Assembly (NCBI GenBank): GCA_036897445.1
Contig: JAYMTL010000003.1
Coordinates: 273,001-337,000, forward strand
DNA: 64,000 bases
Source: Pelargonium tetragonum
Lineage: Eukaryota; Streptophyta; Magnoliopsida; Geraniales; Geraniaceae
Direction: 5' to 3'
The translations under genes were made by a program, and so were the position numbers. Positions 53,893-64,000 of the stretch are shown piece after piece (position 1 is the first letter of the stretch; the number at the start of each line of letters is the position of its first letter). The notes below the pieces were generated by a model. The model was not told where the DNA came from. It saw nothing but the letters and a program-made list of their open reading frames with translations, and did no database searches.

Positions 53893-55909
53893 GGCTTGTA
53901 CTAATTTGAGGGTTCTCTATAATTATCCTTTTTATGAATTTAGGATCCTTATAATTTACTAAATAATGTATAGCGAAACTTGAGTAAATATGTATCTCAG
54001 AGCGGGGAAATCCCGTATTCTACTTTTACCCTGGTAAAAACTTTAAAAATAGGCTAAGACCTTAAAGGGGTGCCCTTGAGAACTTAGTCGACGGGAAGGG
54101 TATCATAATAAGAAGAGTGTAGGCAGTGTCCCTAATCACACCCTCTCTTTCATCTTTAGTATAGAAAGACTTTAACTTGGATGTTACGGCACCGTATTCT
54201 CAAAAGTATGTTAACGGATTTACGAGGCAATGCTTGGGGTAAATTTCGTATCAGATAAGGTTAAAAGTCCTTGATAATGTAACAGTGAATAAATTTGAAT
54301 TCTAGGTAAAGCTAAAACATTGTCTAAACCCATACAAATTCAAATTAAGTAAATTCTTTAAAGTTGTTAAAGTGTATTGAATTCGCAAAGGGTATCGTAC
54401 AGAGTACTCTTAGGAAACCTCCTGACCCTGACTGACAGGAGATAGTAGTAATATACATAGAGCTCACTTGGGTGTGTTGTAACATCCATATCGAATAGTA
54501 CTTTGTTGACATACTACTACGGGCAACTTCAAAATAGGCTACAACGACTCAATCAAAGCCGAAAAAGGGGCGCCTAAGTTTAGTATTCTGTAGTTTACGG
54601 GCTTTAGTATTTAGGTGGGTTAAGTCCGAATAAAAAAGGATTTTCGCCATTCCTATCTTGATATGCGGTTCCCACTAAGCTTTGTGAGTAATAACAAATG
54701 CTTGATAGTATACCTGTAGGACAATTTTGAAGTAAAAGAGATCCCTAAGGGTTCTCGGCGGATTATTAAATCCCTTTTTATTTTAAAAAGACTTTTTGGA
54801 ATCAGGGTCCCAAAAGTTGAGTGGGGTTTTTTATGAAATAAAAATTCTAAAGAGATATTCAGTTACGTAAATACAGCGAAGCTTTGTATACTGGGAATAA
54901 AAAAGTCGGGCTTTTCTGTCATTCTTAGAGCAACTTTACGTTTAGAATTATAGACATACTTATATTACAGGAGCCCCTAAAATAGGATAGGTATAATTTT
55001 GTAAAATTACTTAGGTTTTAAAAGAGATTCTCGAGACTATATTAAGTTTTACAATAGTACTCTCTTCACGAAATTAAAGCATATAGACGCGACCCGGTAT
55101 AAAAAGAAAGGTATAAAAAAGAGAAGCGTAGCAAAAAAAGGGGGCTTTTAGACAGTACAACTAAAACTTTCCGTGGGTGTTTATCAAGTTAATAATTTTT
55201 GGAACAAATACATATAAGTCAGAAAGTTTAATAAAAAACCTTTGATTCGGAATCTGGAAAGTACTTACGCTTAGTAACGAAAAGGAAAGGGACTCTAAAT
55301 TAAATAAGGTTGGGTTTAATTACCGGTGAGCCTACTTGGGTTTATTAAGGGTCTCTCTTTATAAAGTTCCGCCTTTGTCCTTTATTAAAATTAAAAGAAG
55401 TTGCTAGGGTTTCCTGTTATATATATAAGGTTTTTGGGGGTTATATTATATACAAGACTAAAAAGCATGTCTCTAACTTGCAAAAATTCATAAAATGAAT
55501 TATCTATGACTTACTTTTTAAATGTACCCGAGTAAGGAGTGCCCATAAAAAAGGTACTTTATTTCTATACTTTATTTAATCTCACTCACAAGGCTCCTCG
55601 AGAAGGTCTAAAAGATTCGGTTTATTATAGAAACTCCTCGCTTTAATCAACAAAGGACTGCTTTAAGTATAAGGACGAGGTTAAGGAATAATCTTTCTAA
55701 AAAGTGAAGCACAGAGTGTATTGTAAAAATTTTAAGTTAAGAGGACTCCTTTTTCTTACGGGATCTGGCATAAAATGGCAGAGAGAAACTTTTCTTATTT
55801 ACTTACTTTTGTTTAATCAATTAGAGTAGAGAAGAAGCCACTCTTTTCGTTCTTTATTATAGATACCTTCCCCGATGGATTAGATTCTTGCAGAGGAGTT
55901 CTTAATTAT

Positions 55910-55921
55910 ATTACATTACCT
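55910..55921 (+). repeat. AATTACATTACCT dispersed word, near copy
   Basis: The context CTTAATTATATTACATTACCT keeps the last 12 bases of the core and has a TTAATTA-like lead, as though a few bases were inserted. Confidence 0.35.
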
Positions 55922-56674
55922 AAGACTTTGTACGAAATTAAATGCCTTCAGTCCTATATAGTATAATCGTTAGGTCTTTCACATCTGGTTATTACCCCAA
56001 CTCATTTTCCACTTTCCTTTGTATTTAGAGTTGATCCCTCCCCAATTGTTTTTGGCTTTCTTAAGAGGAGTCTATTATCTATTGCCGGTGGTTCATACTT
56101 TCTATTATTCTATTCGGTACACGTGGTTCCTTTTATTAGTCAAAACAAGCCATTCTAATTCTACAGTAACCCCCTGTTTAGTTTAGTAAATAGAGTCTAA
56201 ATAAAAGCGAGTATATTACAGCTTGATCAATGAATAAAGCCTTAACTCAAGAATTTCTACTAGGCTCCCCTGTATACTGCTAAGATTGCCTCTTACTCAA
56301 AAGCTTGCTCTACTAAAGGGATCCTATTATGCCTTGACCTGTTCCTAAACAACACTTATTAAATGCCTTGGAACTTCTTTTTAAAGCAAATCTACTTACT
56401 AACTCTAACTAGGAAACAAGAAGCTATCCTTTAAAACCCTTAGTTATTAGTTAAAGGAACCTCCTTATATGTTTTCTATTACTTACTTTTTAGTTAGAGA
56501 GAAAAAAGAATCAATACAGGACGTAATAGCTACATAAAGCAAAAGAAACCTTAACAACAAAAAGAGTACAATATCTATTATAGCGCTTAGTCCTCCCCTT
56601 ACCCCTACTCTCCTCCTAAGCAACAAGGTATTTTACAAGGCAATTCCCCTGGCCCTGGACGAGTATCGAAACTG

Positions 56675-56687
56675 AGGTAATGTATAT
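56675..56687 (-). repeat. AATTACATTACCT dispersed word, near copy
   Basis: The plus strand reads GAGGTAATGTATAT. It shares GAGGTAATGTA with the minus-strand copy at 25099 and then departs from it. It lies about 130 bases before another near copy. Confidence 0.3.
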
Positions 56688-56805
56688 TATAGAAAGTCAG
56701 TTTAGTATTATTCTATTGAATCTGTAAACTTTTTTATGAGCTTTGACTGAAGAAAAGTAATTAAAGTAAGGAGTTTCCGGTAAATGAAGTCAAGCCTAAG
56801 TCACA

Positions 56806-56818
56806 AGGTAATGCAATT
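56806..56818 (-). repeat. AATTACATTACCT dispersed word, near copy
   Basis: The plus strand reads AGGTAATGCAATTAAG, one change from the core, and keeps the same TTAA-side extension as the 25100 copy. Confidence 0.35.
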
Positions 56819-58239
56819 AAGAATTTTTCTTTCTGTTAGAGATTCTCTACTAGGAAGAAAGTAGAAGGTTGCTCTTGTGTTCCCTCTAAATTCAAATTTC
56901 CGATTCTGGATAATCAAGAATGAAAGAATAATCAAGGTCCCGGGAACAAAACTGTCCAAGAATCTTTTATATAAAGTGGGGGTATAATTAAGAAAGCTTA
57001 GGAATTATCTTTCCTTGGATGTCAAGACGGGTTTCATTTAGTTAGCAAAGAGTTAGATTTTTATTATAATTATAAAAGAATTTTCCAGTTTTAGTATACG
57101 GAGTTTCTATAGCTGCTGGGGTCTAAATTTCCGCCCAAAGGATGATATTTTATTTGTATTAAACTTGTTTTACAGTCTTAACAGGAATTGCTAGTTTTTC
57201 CTTTCTTAAAACTGCTTGCCCTTACCAGAGCAACTATATAGAATTTGCCAACGCAACCTCTGAAAAGTGTAATCTACTCCACGGATTTTAACCTGCGCCT
57301 TTTTCTATTCAAGATTTTGTTCTAGTCAGCACTTTAACTTTATATTACTATTGCTTTATTCCATTAAGTTATCGCTTATGTCATTTTATCTAGATATAGA
57401 CCCCTTCAAAATTTCGCATACGTTTTAGTATATTATAAAGGGCTCAACAAGCAATAATGGATTTTTTAGTCCGTTTACGTTGTTCTTTTAAGAGTCTCAA
57501 AAGGATTGCCTCCCGGTAAAATTTTGTCAAGGATTCTAAAAAGTTACGAAGTCTATAGGTATAAGTTATATCTCACAGAAGTTCCTAGGACTTAGAAACG
57601 TAGAAAATAATTTTCTCCTTTTTGGGCCAAGCTTGTGTATCAGTAAACTATAAAATAGGTGCTTTCCAACCCCGGTCGAGTTCCTTTTGGGTTTTTGCTG
57701 CTACCTACCGAGATTTCCTATAGAAGGTTGCAAAGCTAGTATTTATTCTGTATCTTTTCTTTCTTAAAATCTCTAAAATACCTATAGTATTATAGCAAGC
57801 TTTCTTTTGCCATCGGCCTCAATATTATTTAATTATTTATTAATAACCTGGGTTTTAACATTATATCCGCGTAAGTAAAGAAAGATTTAGAATGCAAGCC
57901 GACCATTGAGCACTCTGCTCCTTGTTGTATTTAGCTATTTCAATCTGGATCCATTACAGGTTTTTGTCCCACTAAGTTTATAAACTCTACAAGGATGCCT
58001 ATTCTAGACGTACTGAGTACCTTCTGATACTAGGCAGAGCACAGAATAACTCTTAGATCCGTCTTACAAAAAGAAACTTTTATTTTATATACTTGCTTAT
58101 ACTAGAATCTGGTGTTTTAACTTTTGTGCTCGTATTGAATTCGTTTTCCAAGTAAACTGGCAAGGTTCCTAGATTTACCATCGATTTAAAATCGCCTGTT
58201 AAGAAGTTCACAACCTCTCTTAAGAGGAACCCCCTGTAC

Positions 58240-58298
58240 CTGTAATTATAAGAATAAGAGCTCGTTTGTAACAGAATTGGTAGGTTCAAACCCAATAC
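58240..58298 (+). pseudogene. tRNA-like 3'-part
   Basis: The plus strand has AAGAGCTCG, then TTTGTAACAGAA, then GTAGG-TTCAAAC-CCAAT. The T-loop consensus is at 58283-58292 and four of five T-stem pairs form counting a wobble. AAGAGC at the start looks like the 3' side of a D stem. The anticodon-loop-like TTTGTAACA cannot be assigned safely. A further inverted repeat ATTGG...CCAAT brackets the T-loop. It opens the second cluster of tRNA-like fragments (58.2-62.7 kb). Confidence 0.23.
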
Positions 58299-59019
58299 AA
58301 AGCGTTTATAAAGGGAGCTTCTCTAAGCCCTGCTACTTATTACTTGCTCAACCCGTATATTAAAAAGGCAACTCTTTTTCTAGTTTTCTAGTGAAGTTTA
58401 GGTATAATAGATACAACACTTCTTGACTGTTTGTAAATGCTACGCGGGACTCCTTAAAGATATTTAACTTAACCTTTACCCTTTATTAAATTAAGTCCTA
58501 TAACTACTAAAAACCCTACAGTAAAAGGAGGAAAACTCCTATCTGGTTAAAGATTCTTGTAGGAACCTTTTAAGATAAGAAGTAGGAGACCTTATAGGTC
58601 AAATTATTATACACATTACTATAAGAGACCAACCTTAACATAAAACATTCTAAGCTTTTTCAGGGAGAGAATATCCTATGTCCACTTCTTTTATAAAACA
58701 ACAATACCACTAAAATTTTAACATTAACTATCCATATTACTAAATTAAAAAGCTAGATACCTTATCTAATCTAAAAAGACTGCCTCTGTCGAAATACTTC
58801 GATATTTTACACCCACCTTAGAACAGCAATGTACTAATCTTAAAAAAAAGACTCGAAAAGTTGTGTCTTATAAACAAGAAACCCAAATTATTAAAGAGGG
58901 GGGGGGCTTATAACTAAAGTATAACCTACCGAAACGAAATTAGTCAATCTACAAAGGGAAATCCGAGGAGTTCTCGGCCGTAAAAAAATAAGACCTATTT
59001 TCCAAAAAATTCCTGATAA

Positions 59020-59090
59020 ACGGAGGATAGGGTTAGAACCAATGACATTAAAGAATTCCAGTGAGGCTAGTCTGACGCTCGGCTTTTTAA
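59020..59090 (-). pseudogene. tRNA-like fragment, Ser/Leu/Tyr-type D-arm wording
   Basis: On the minus strand GCCGAGCGTCAGACTAGCC resembles the D-arm of long-variable-arm tRNAs (usual wording GGCCGAGCGGTCTAAGGC). It is followed by TGGAATTCTTTAATG and the T-arm ATTGG-TTCTAAC-CCTAT with four of five stem pairs. Order and spacing suit a tRNA of about 65-70 bases. No closing acceptor stem is found. The family suggestion rests on the D-arm wording only. Confidence 0.25.
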
Positions 59091-59734
59091 AGTAAATTAA
59101 GGAAAGGACTTTACTCCTATACTGCTACTCTTCTAATAATTCCGTTTTTCTTTCTATATAAGTAATTCTAAGGATTAGTGCTCTAGAAAAGTAAAAAAGA
59201 TAAGATCTTTCCTAATCTTTGGTTAAAAAGAGAAAGAACAACAAATGAATTTTTGGTAAGCTTATGCTAAATACTTTTTACTTTGTGCATTGGATAATCT
59301 ATAAAAATGGCAGTATCTAGATCAAGCACACTTTAGTACTTCCACGTTTTATACCCAACTTTGCTAAATAGAGCTTCAATATATCCAGAGAAAGTTGCGG
59401 GGTCTCATTAAACCTTGTACCACAAAGCAGAAACCCCTTTGCAATATATTGACTCTGTATAAGTACTTTAAGTGCATTTTCACAATCACTAACACTTTGG
59501 AAATTCTTAGCTTTTAACCAACAATTTTGATTCACACTTTTCTGGAATTTCTTAAGAATAGCCTAACTTGCAGTCAGTAATACAAGTTAGTTTTACACTT
59601 AGTAGGAAAATTAGCCTAGAATAAAAGAAAATACGAATATTACCTTGTTGGAGTTATTCAGCTACTAGACCTTTATAGAGTAAACCATAAAAAGTATACC
59701 TCGCGAAACCTACGGAAAAAGAGGGACCCGATGT

Positions 59735-59772
59735 CTAAAGCCGCAGGTTCAGAGCCGGTCAAGTAGGCGCTT
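59735..59772 (+). pseudogene. Weak tRNA T-arm-like fragment
   Basis: The plus strand reads GCAGG-TTCAGAG-CCGGT with four of five stem pairs counting a wobble. The loop has G where the consensus has A. Upstream GATGTCTAAAGCC could be the end of an anticodon arm. Within the 58.2-62.7 kb cluster. Confidence 0.15.
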
Positions 59773-60331
59773 AGGTATAAAAACCTCCTGTTCTCAAGTA
59801 AGTGTCATCTGTCCAATATAAAAGAACAAGTATTCCCTAGGAAATTTAGAAAACTAGGTTTCATTTAGTTATCCGGTAAACCCACATTGGGTGTTTTACT
59901 GGTTGGAAAGGAAAAGGACACTGACTACTCCTGTTTAACAAATCAAGATTTTTTTAGAATCTCGCCAACAAAGGTTTTACCCACAAACCAAGACTAAAAA
60001 AAGGGGGATCTCTGTTTGAAAAGTGTTATGTTAATTGAGAATCTACAGGAATTGTCAAATAGGGGTTCTTTCCTAATCTGGACCGGTAAGAGGCTTAAAC
60101 TAGAGTCTTCTTAAACTGTCATTTTCTTATCTTTGTTTAAATTAAAGTAGTAAGTTACAAAGAGCTATTAAGGTTTCAAATGAGAACAGTTTCAACTAAC
60201 GAGATAGAGATATTTTCTTGATAGGCAGTTTCATAAAAAGGGTGGAAAATAGGGAGTATAAGCCCCTGTCCTTATAAATGACAAAAATAAAGTTTAAATA
60301 ACTGGTATGTAAATAGGATTGGATTTATAGG

Positions 60332-60362
60332 AATATCAGAAGGTTCAAGTCCTGTTATGATT
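60332..60362 (+). pseudogene. tRNA T-arm-like fragment
   Basis: GGTTCAAGTCCTGTTATGATTC follows the order T-loop, T stem, acceptor 3' strand and shares the 12-base word GGTTCAAGTCCT with the fragment at 44090. The 5' partner GAATCATA is not found upstream. About four of five stem positions pair counting a wobble. Confidence 0.22.
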
Positions 60363-60640
60363 CAAAAAGTACTTGAGGCTCCATAAGTTTTTAGGTATAT
60401 TGCTTTGAAAATGACTAGACCTAAGATAATAGTAATTTAATTTGTTCCCTTAGTTTGCGATTAGAACCTTTTTCATCCTTTTTGATAGAAACTTATTTCA
60501 GGGCCGTTTTCTTTAGAGCTTTTTGTTCTATACTGTTCCGAATAAGTCTTGGTGCTTTTTCCAAAAATCGAACCTTGAAAGGTTCCTTGTTAAAAAAGGC
60601 TCGTCTATTAATTTTCATTTCTTAATTACGAAATTTTTAA

Positions 60641-60654
60641 AGGCCCCGGGCCCC
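60641..60654. repeat. GC cluster
   Basis: AGGCCCCGGGCCCC is a solid 13-base G/C block inside AT-rich DNA, containing CCCGGG and GGGCCC. It resembles the GC clusters of AT-rich fungal and algal organelle genomes in composition only; I see no second copy of the whole block. Confidence 0.35.
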
Positions 60655-62649
60655 TTTTCACTATACCCTTGTAATCTGAAACAATTAGACTCGAATATAA
60701 CCCACTGTGTTGCTGCTGTAAAGCGCTTTTTTATTTTGAGTTTCGTTTACTTGGGGTTACCCCTCCTCTGAGCTTATAACCTTTGTTTAGCTTATGCAAA
60801 TAATCTATAAACCAAATCAAATCTTCAATGCTTATATATACTCCTTTTGTGTTACTTTTACAAGGAATGCCTATAGTATTTTCAAAGTCCCGATTAAGAG
60901 GCTTTGGTCTTAGGAATTTTACGGATAGGCTGTATAAGAATTTACCTTTTCTTTTGATAACAAAAATTTGTCTAGTACTACCCTCACGCATCCTTTTTTG
61001 TTAACAATACCCCAGTGCGACCTTGTTGGATGCTTTACTAGTGTTACACAGGACTCCTTTACTTAAAATAAGTTTAGTTAGTAAAAAAATCCTATAAATA
61101 AAGGGTAAAAACTCTTCGAAGCAGTGAACACCTAGGTACCGAGTTATATAAAGCCATATTAAGAAATCCGTCAATGGTACAAGAAGAATTAATAAGATTC
61201 TTTAAAACAAGTTATGCAACAGCCCTTTGTTGTAGTTAGACCTTAGTTTAGGAGGAGAAATGCAGTAAATATCCTAGGATACCTCTTCTACATATTTCCG
61301 CGGCATACACATTTTAAGTATTCTCTAGAGGTACTCTATTGAAAAAAGAAGCTGCGCTAGGTATAGGGTCCCGTGCTTGAACTAAGAGAATCTGGTTTAG
61401 AGATACCTGAGAATAAAAATAAGTCTTAAATGGAAAGCCCCCCTACAAATACTTATAGCCCTTGTATTTTTTGGTATACAAACCCACCCCTTTGGAAAAC
61501 ACTAGAACCCAAAAAGCTTTCCTCAGGTCTTAACTTGCAATATAGACTCTTATCAAGATAATTAAGAGACTCGTTAGTAGTTAAATAATAAAAAGTTTAA
61601 TTACTCCTAAAAGTTTTTGGTAATACTAAATGCTAAGGAGAACCCTCTTTAAAAGGTCTAGACCAGGCCCTGTATCCTAGCACGCGGTTTAAGCAACTAT
61701 TTTTATAAACTTTGACCGTTACGAATGAATCCAGATTCATTATCTTCAACATTTTTTATAACTCTACTTTATTTGACGTTATACCTTATCATTTTTCTGG
61801 CGATACAAAATTTCCCTTTCTTTTTTTTTTACTCTTTCTTAGCCTAAAAAGGTTAGTTAGTGAGCTGGCTAGAACCTCATTCTATTACTATATCGTAAGA
61901 TAAGTTAGCTTTTCATTAAAATCTTAAGTATACAAAACGCGGTCTAAAAGTTTACGCTAATTTTAAGACTCTGATAATCCTTATTTCCTTTTTTCTGAGG
62001 CTATAAAGAGTCTATAGCTTCCTTATGTCACTCATTTATTCTCTCTTCTTTTATTTTAGGACCTCAAGACATGAGCTTCATCTTTAAGCCTTCTTTCTTG
62101 TATTTTGCCAAGAGGCTCGCGTTACTCTAGTTCCTATAGAATACATTTCATAAGTGCTGTTACTGTGAAAACAGGTGAAATCTTCTTTACAAAACTCTTC
62201 TGACATTCTTGCTTGAAAAGGGCTTTTATATAGGTAAAAATCTGAGAATGCATTTACAAGGAGATCTCACAAAAGGGTTTTCGACCTATCTACTTTTAAG
62301 CGAAGAGAAACGCAGGGGTGTTTTATTATCTTGAAATACAAATTAGGTCCTCCTTTTAGATATTAGAACCGGAAGTTTTTTTTATTGGGCAGAACTAAAA
62401 CTTACGTGATACAATGAATTGAAAACCTTCCACAGGGGCGGAGCAATAACCCATTATTTCATTTTTCTGTACGATTCTTGCAAATTTACTCGAGATTTTG
62501 TAGAATCAAAACTTATAAAAGAGGTCCTAACTTACTTAGCGTCGGTGCTAAAAAATCTTGCTATTTTTTATTTTTAATATTAATGTTAAAATCTAGTTAC
62601 AAACTCATTAAGTACTCTGCTTGAGGCATAAAATAAACGATAACTCATT

Positions 62650-62700
62650 GCTTTCGATTCGAACCTCCTTCATTCTTGTAAGTACTGCAAAGCTAAGCCG
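62650..62700 (-). pseudogene. tRNA-like fragment
   Basis: On the minus strand GGCTTAGCTTTGCAGTACTT is followed by ACAAGAATGAAGG and GGAGG-TTCGAAT-CGAAA, with the T-loop consensus at 62656-62665. The first part has the look of an acceptor start plus a D-arm. The T stem pairs poorly. As in several other sites here, the base after the first 3'-stem C is G where tRNAs usually have C. Confidence 0.2.
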
Positions 62701-64000
62701 GCTAAGAAAAAAGCACCCTATATTCTTGAAATATCCGCAAAAATCTTTCTGTATTATAACCCTAAAATGAAATTTGTATTTTTCCTTTTATATACCTGGA
62801 GGTATAGAACAGCACTTCTCGTCGAATTAAGTATCCGTAACTGTAAAGCCCGGACTTGACTTTCTTTAGATTTTTCCCAGAAAATTTAGGGCTTCCTGCA
62901 CAAGGTAACAAAAAGACTTGATCTATATAGTTGATGACCCGACTCTTCTTCTTAGGATCTCCAAGATAAGATATATATTTTTAGAAGAACTTGCCATTTA
63001 TACTTCTATTAGGGGTGTCGCTTAAAGAGTTATCTTTCGAAGCTTATAAGAGTTGATATTTACTATACTTTCACAATTGCTTTCCAGAAAATCCCTTTAT
63101 TACCAAAGCCCTCTTATTCACTCGTTTCTTCTGCATACCTTTTCTTAGAGATATACTTGTACCTAGTTATATCTGTATCTTAATCTAGAAAGCCTTAAGC
63201 AGATAGAACTCTTTAAAAAATAACTTACTTCTTTTGAAAACAAATCCTGTAGAGTAGAGAATAGAGCTTCCTTTACTTATTACTTACCTGCTAAAAACCC
63301 TAGAGGACTAAACTCCCTTACGATTTACTTGTGACTAAAGACTACTGCTCCAGAATACCCTTTATCACCAGCTTAGAAACCCAGTAAGGTAGCCTTCAGA
63401 GTCAAATTTTGACTTTGTTTTTCATTATTCCACTTTAACACTGCCTTGCTTTTGAAACTGTTCTTGAAGTCTTAGAACCCTATCAAGTAACTATACTTTT
63501 TATTCCCACACTACTTATTTCCCTAAAATGAAAACTCTACCTTGGCCGGACCCTATAAGCAAAAAAACATATTCCTAGCTTAGCTTTTGTTTTAGAGAAA
63601 AAAGGCGAAGTAACCCCCCTATAGATATATCTAACGAATCCTAATAGACTAAAGAAATAGGAACTCTCCTGAAAACTTTTACACATATCTCTAATTTGAG
63701 TGATATAGAGTCCAGAATAAAGGAAACTCCCCTACTAGGAATACCCGAGAACTTTTATTACATTAAATTAATTGAAAAGGTAAGGAGTCAAATAATTAGT
63801 CAAAATCTTGTAATTACCCAAAATTTCTCGATCAGTGAATACCTCCAAAGAACTCTATCTACTAGAACCCCCTCAACTCAAAAGTTATAGACCAACTGCA
63901 GTAATTCTCGAGTTATCTAACCTAGCTCATAAAAATACAAATACCGGACTAGGTTTTCCCTACGAAAAAAGGGAATTCTTCTTTATCTTTATTTTGTATG

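Larger units (their letters stand above)
41001..57999. other. Non-coding stretch
   Basis: The longest frames are 71 codons (45232-45447 plus) and 70 codons (42927-43139 and 53611-53823 plus). None has a known motif. tRNA-like fragments are at 44046, 52495 and 53866, and repeat copies at 53563, 55910, 56675 and 56806. Nothing else stands out. Confidence 0.6.
58000..64000. other. Non-coding stretch with second tRNA-fragment cluster
   Basis: Five tRNA-like sites fall within 4.4 kb (58283, 59030, 59744, 60342 and 62656). Frames at 59317-59535 minus (72 codons), 60731-60991 minus (86 codons) and 63696-63890 plus (64 codons) have fairly protein-like composition, with Lys, Glu and hydrophobic residues mixed as in helices. 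They lack motifs, ribosome binding sites or neighbours, and I do not call them genes. Confidence 0.55.

Noticed and set aside
60731-60991. 86-codon minus-strand frame with protein-like composition
   Set aside because: It overlaps an 82-codon frame on the other strand and has no motif. Helix-like stretches rich in lysine and leucine arise easily from AT-rich DNA.

Overview
This 64 kb window is a gene desert. It is AT-rich (about 35-38% GC in the lines I counted) and I recognise no protein gene, rRNA, intact tRNA, CRISPR array or mobile element on either strand. The longest ATG-to-stop frame is 105 codons (5027-5344) and nearly all others are 60-85 codons. A rough estimate for random DNA of this composition (stop codons about 7% of triplets, about 2,400 ATGs on both strands) gives about 24 frames of 60 codons or more. 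About 27 are present, so the frames need no coding explanation, and none shows a family motif.

The clearest homology is one decayed tRNA. The minus strand at 1689-1759 reads as a bacterial/organellar-type tRNA-Lys(UUU): D-arm word GCTCAGTCGGTAGAAC, a TTTTTAACC anticodon region and T-loop GGTTCAAGTC, but with broken acceptor and anticodon stems. Around it are many isolated tRNA-like fragments. The T-arm consensus GGTTCRANYC occurs 11 times where about one is expected, and a second copy of the D-arm word CTACCGACTGA lies at 25080-25090. This points to organelle-like ancestry (mitochondrial or plastid DNA of a plant, alga or protist, or nuclear DNA derived from it), but I cannot name the organism. 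A non-natural origin (model-generated or heavily mutated control sequence) would give the same picture and cannot be excluded from the sequence alone.

Layout. 0-9.4 kb: the tRNA-Lys relic and other T-arm fragments (960, 4672, about 5890). 9.4-14.1 kb: an A+C-rich top-strand domain with locally recurring words (ATGTATCTATC, TAGCTGCA, AATTACATTACCT). 14.1-24.7 kb: plain AT-rich DNA with a 26-bp perfect palindrome at 14877-14902. 24.7-25.5 kb: a sharp strand-composition switch from T-rich to A+C-rich, with a tRNA D-arm-like word and a repeat copy next to each other. 25.5-58 kb: long featureless DNA with scattered BamHI-type mini-palindromes (GGATCC about 23 times in the window against about 2 GGTACC). 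58-64 kb: a second cluster of T-arm fragments and a GC cluster at 60641-60654.

No genes can be said to work together here. The value of the window lies in its fossil tRNA signal, its short dispersed repeats, and the question of why so long a stretch lacks any gene.
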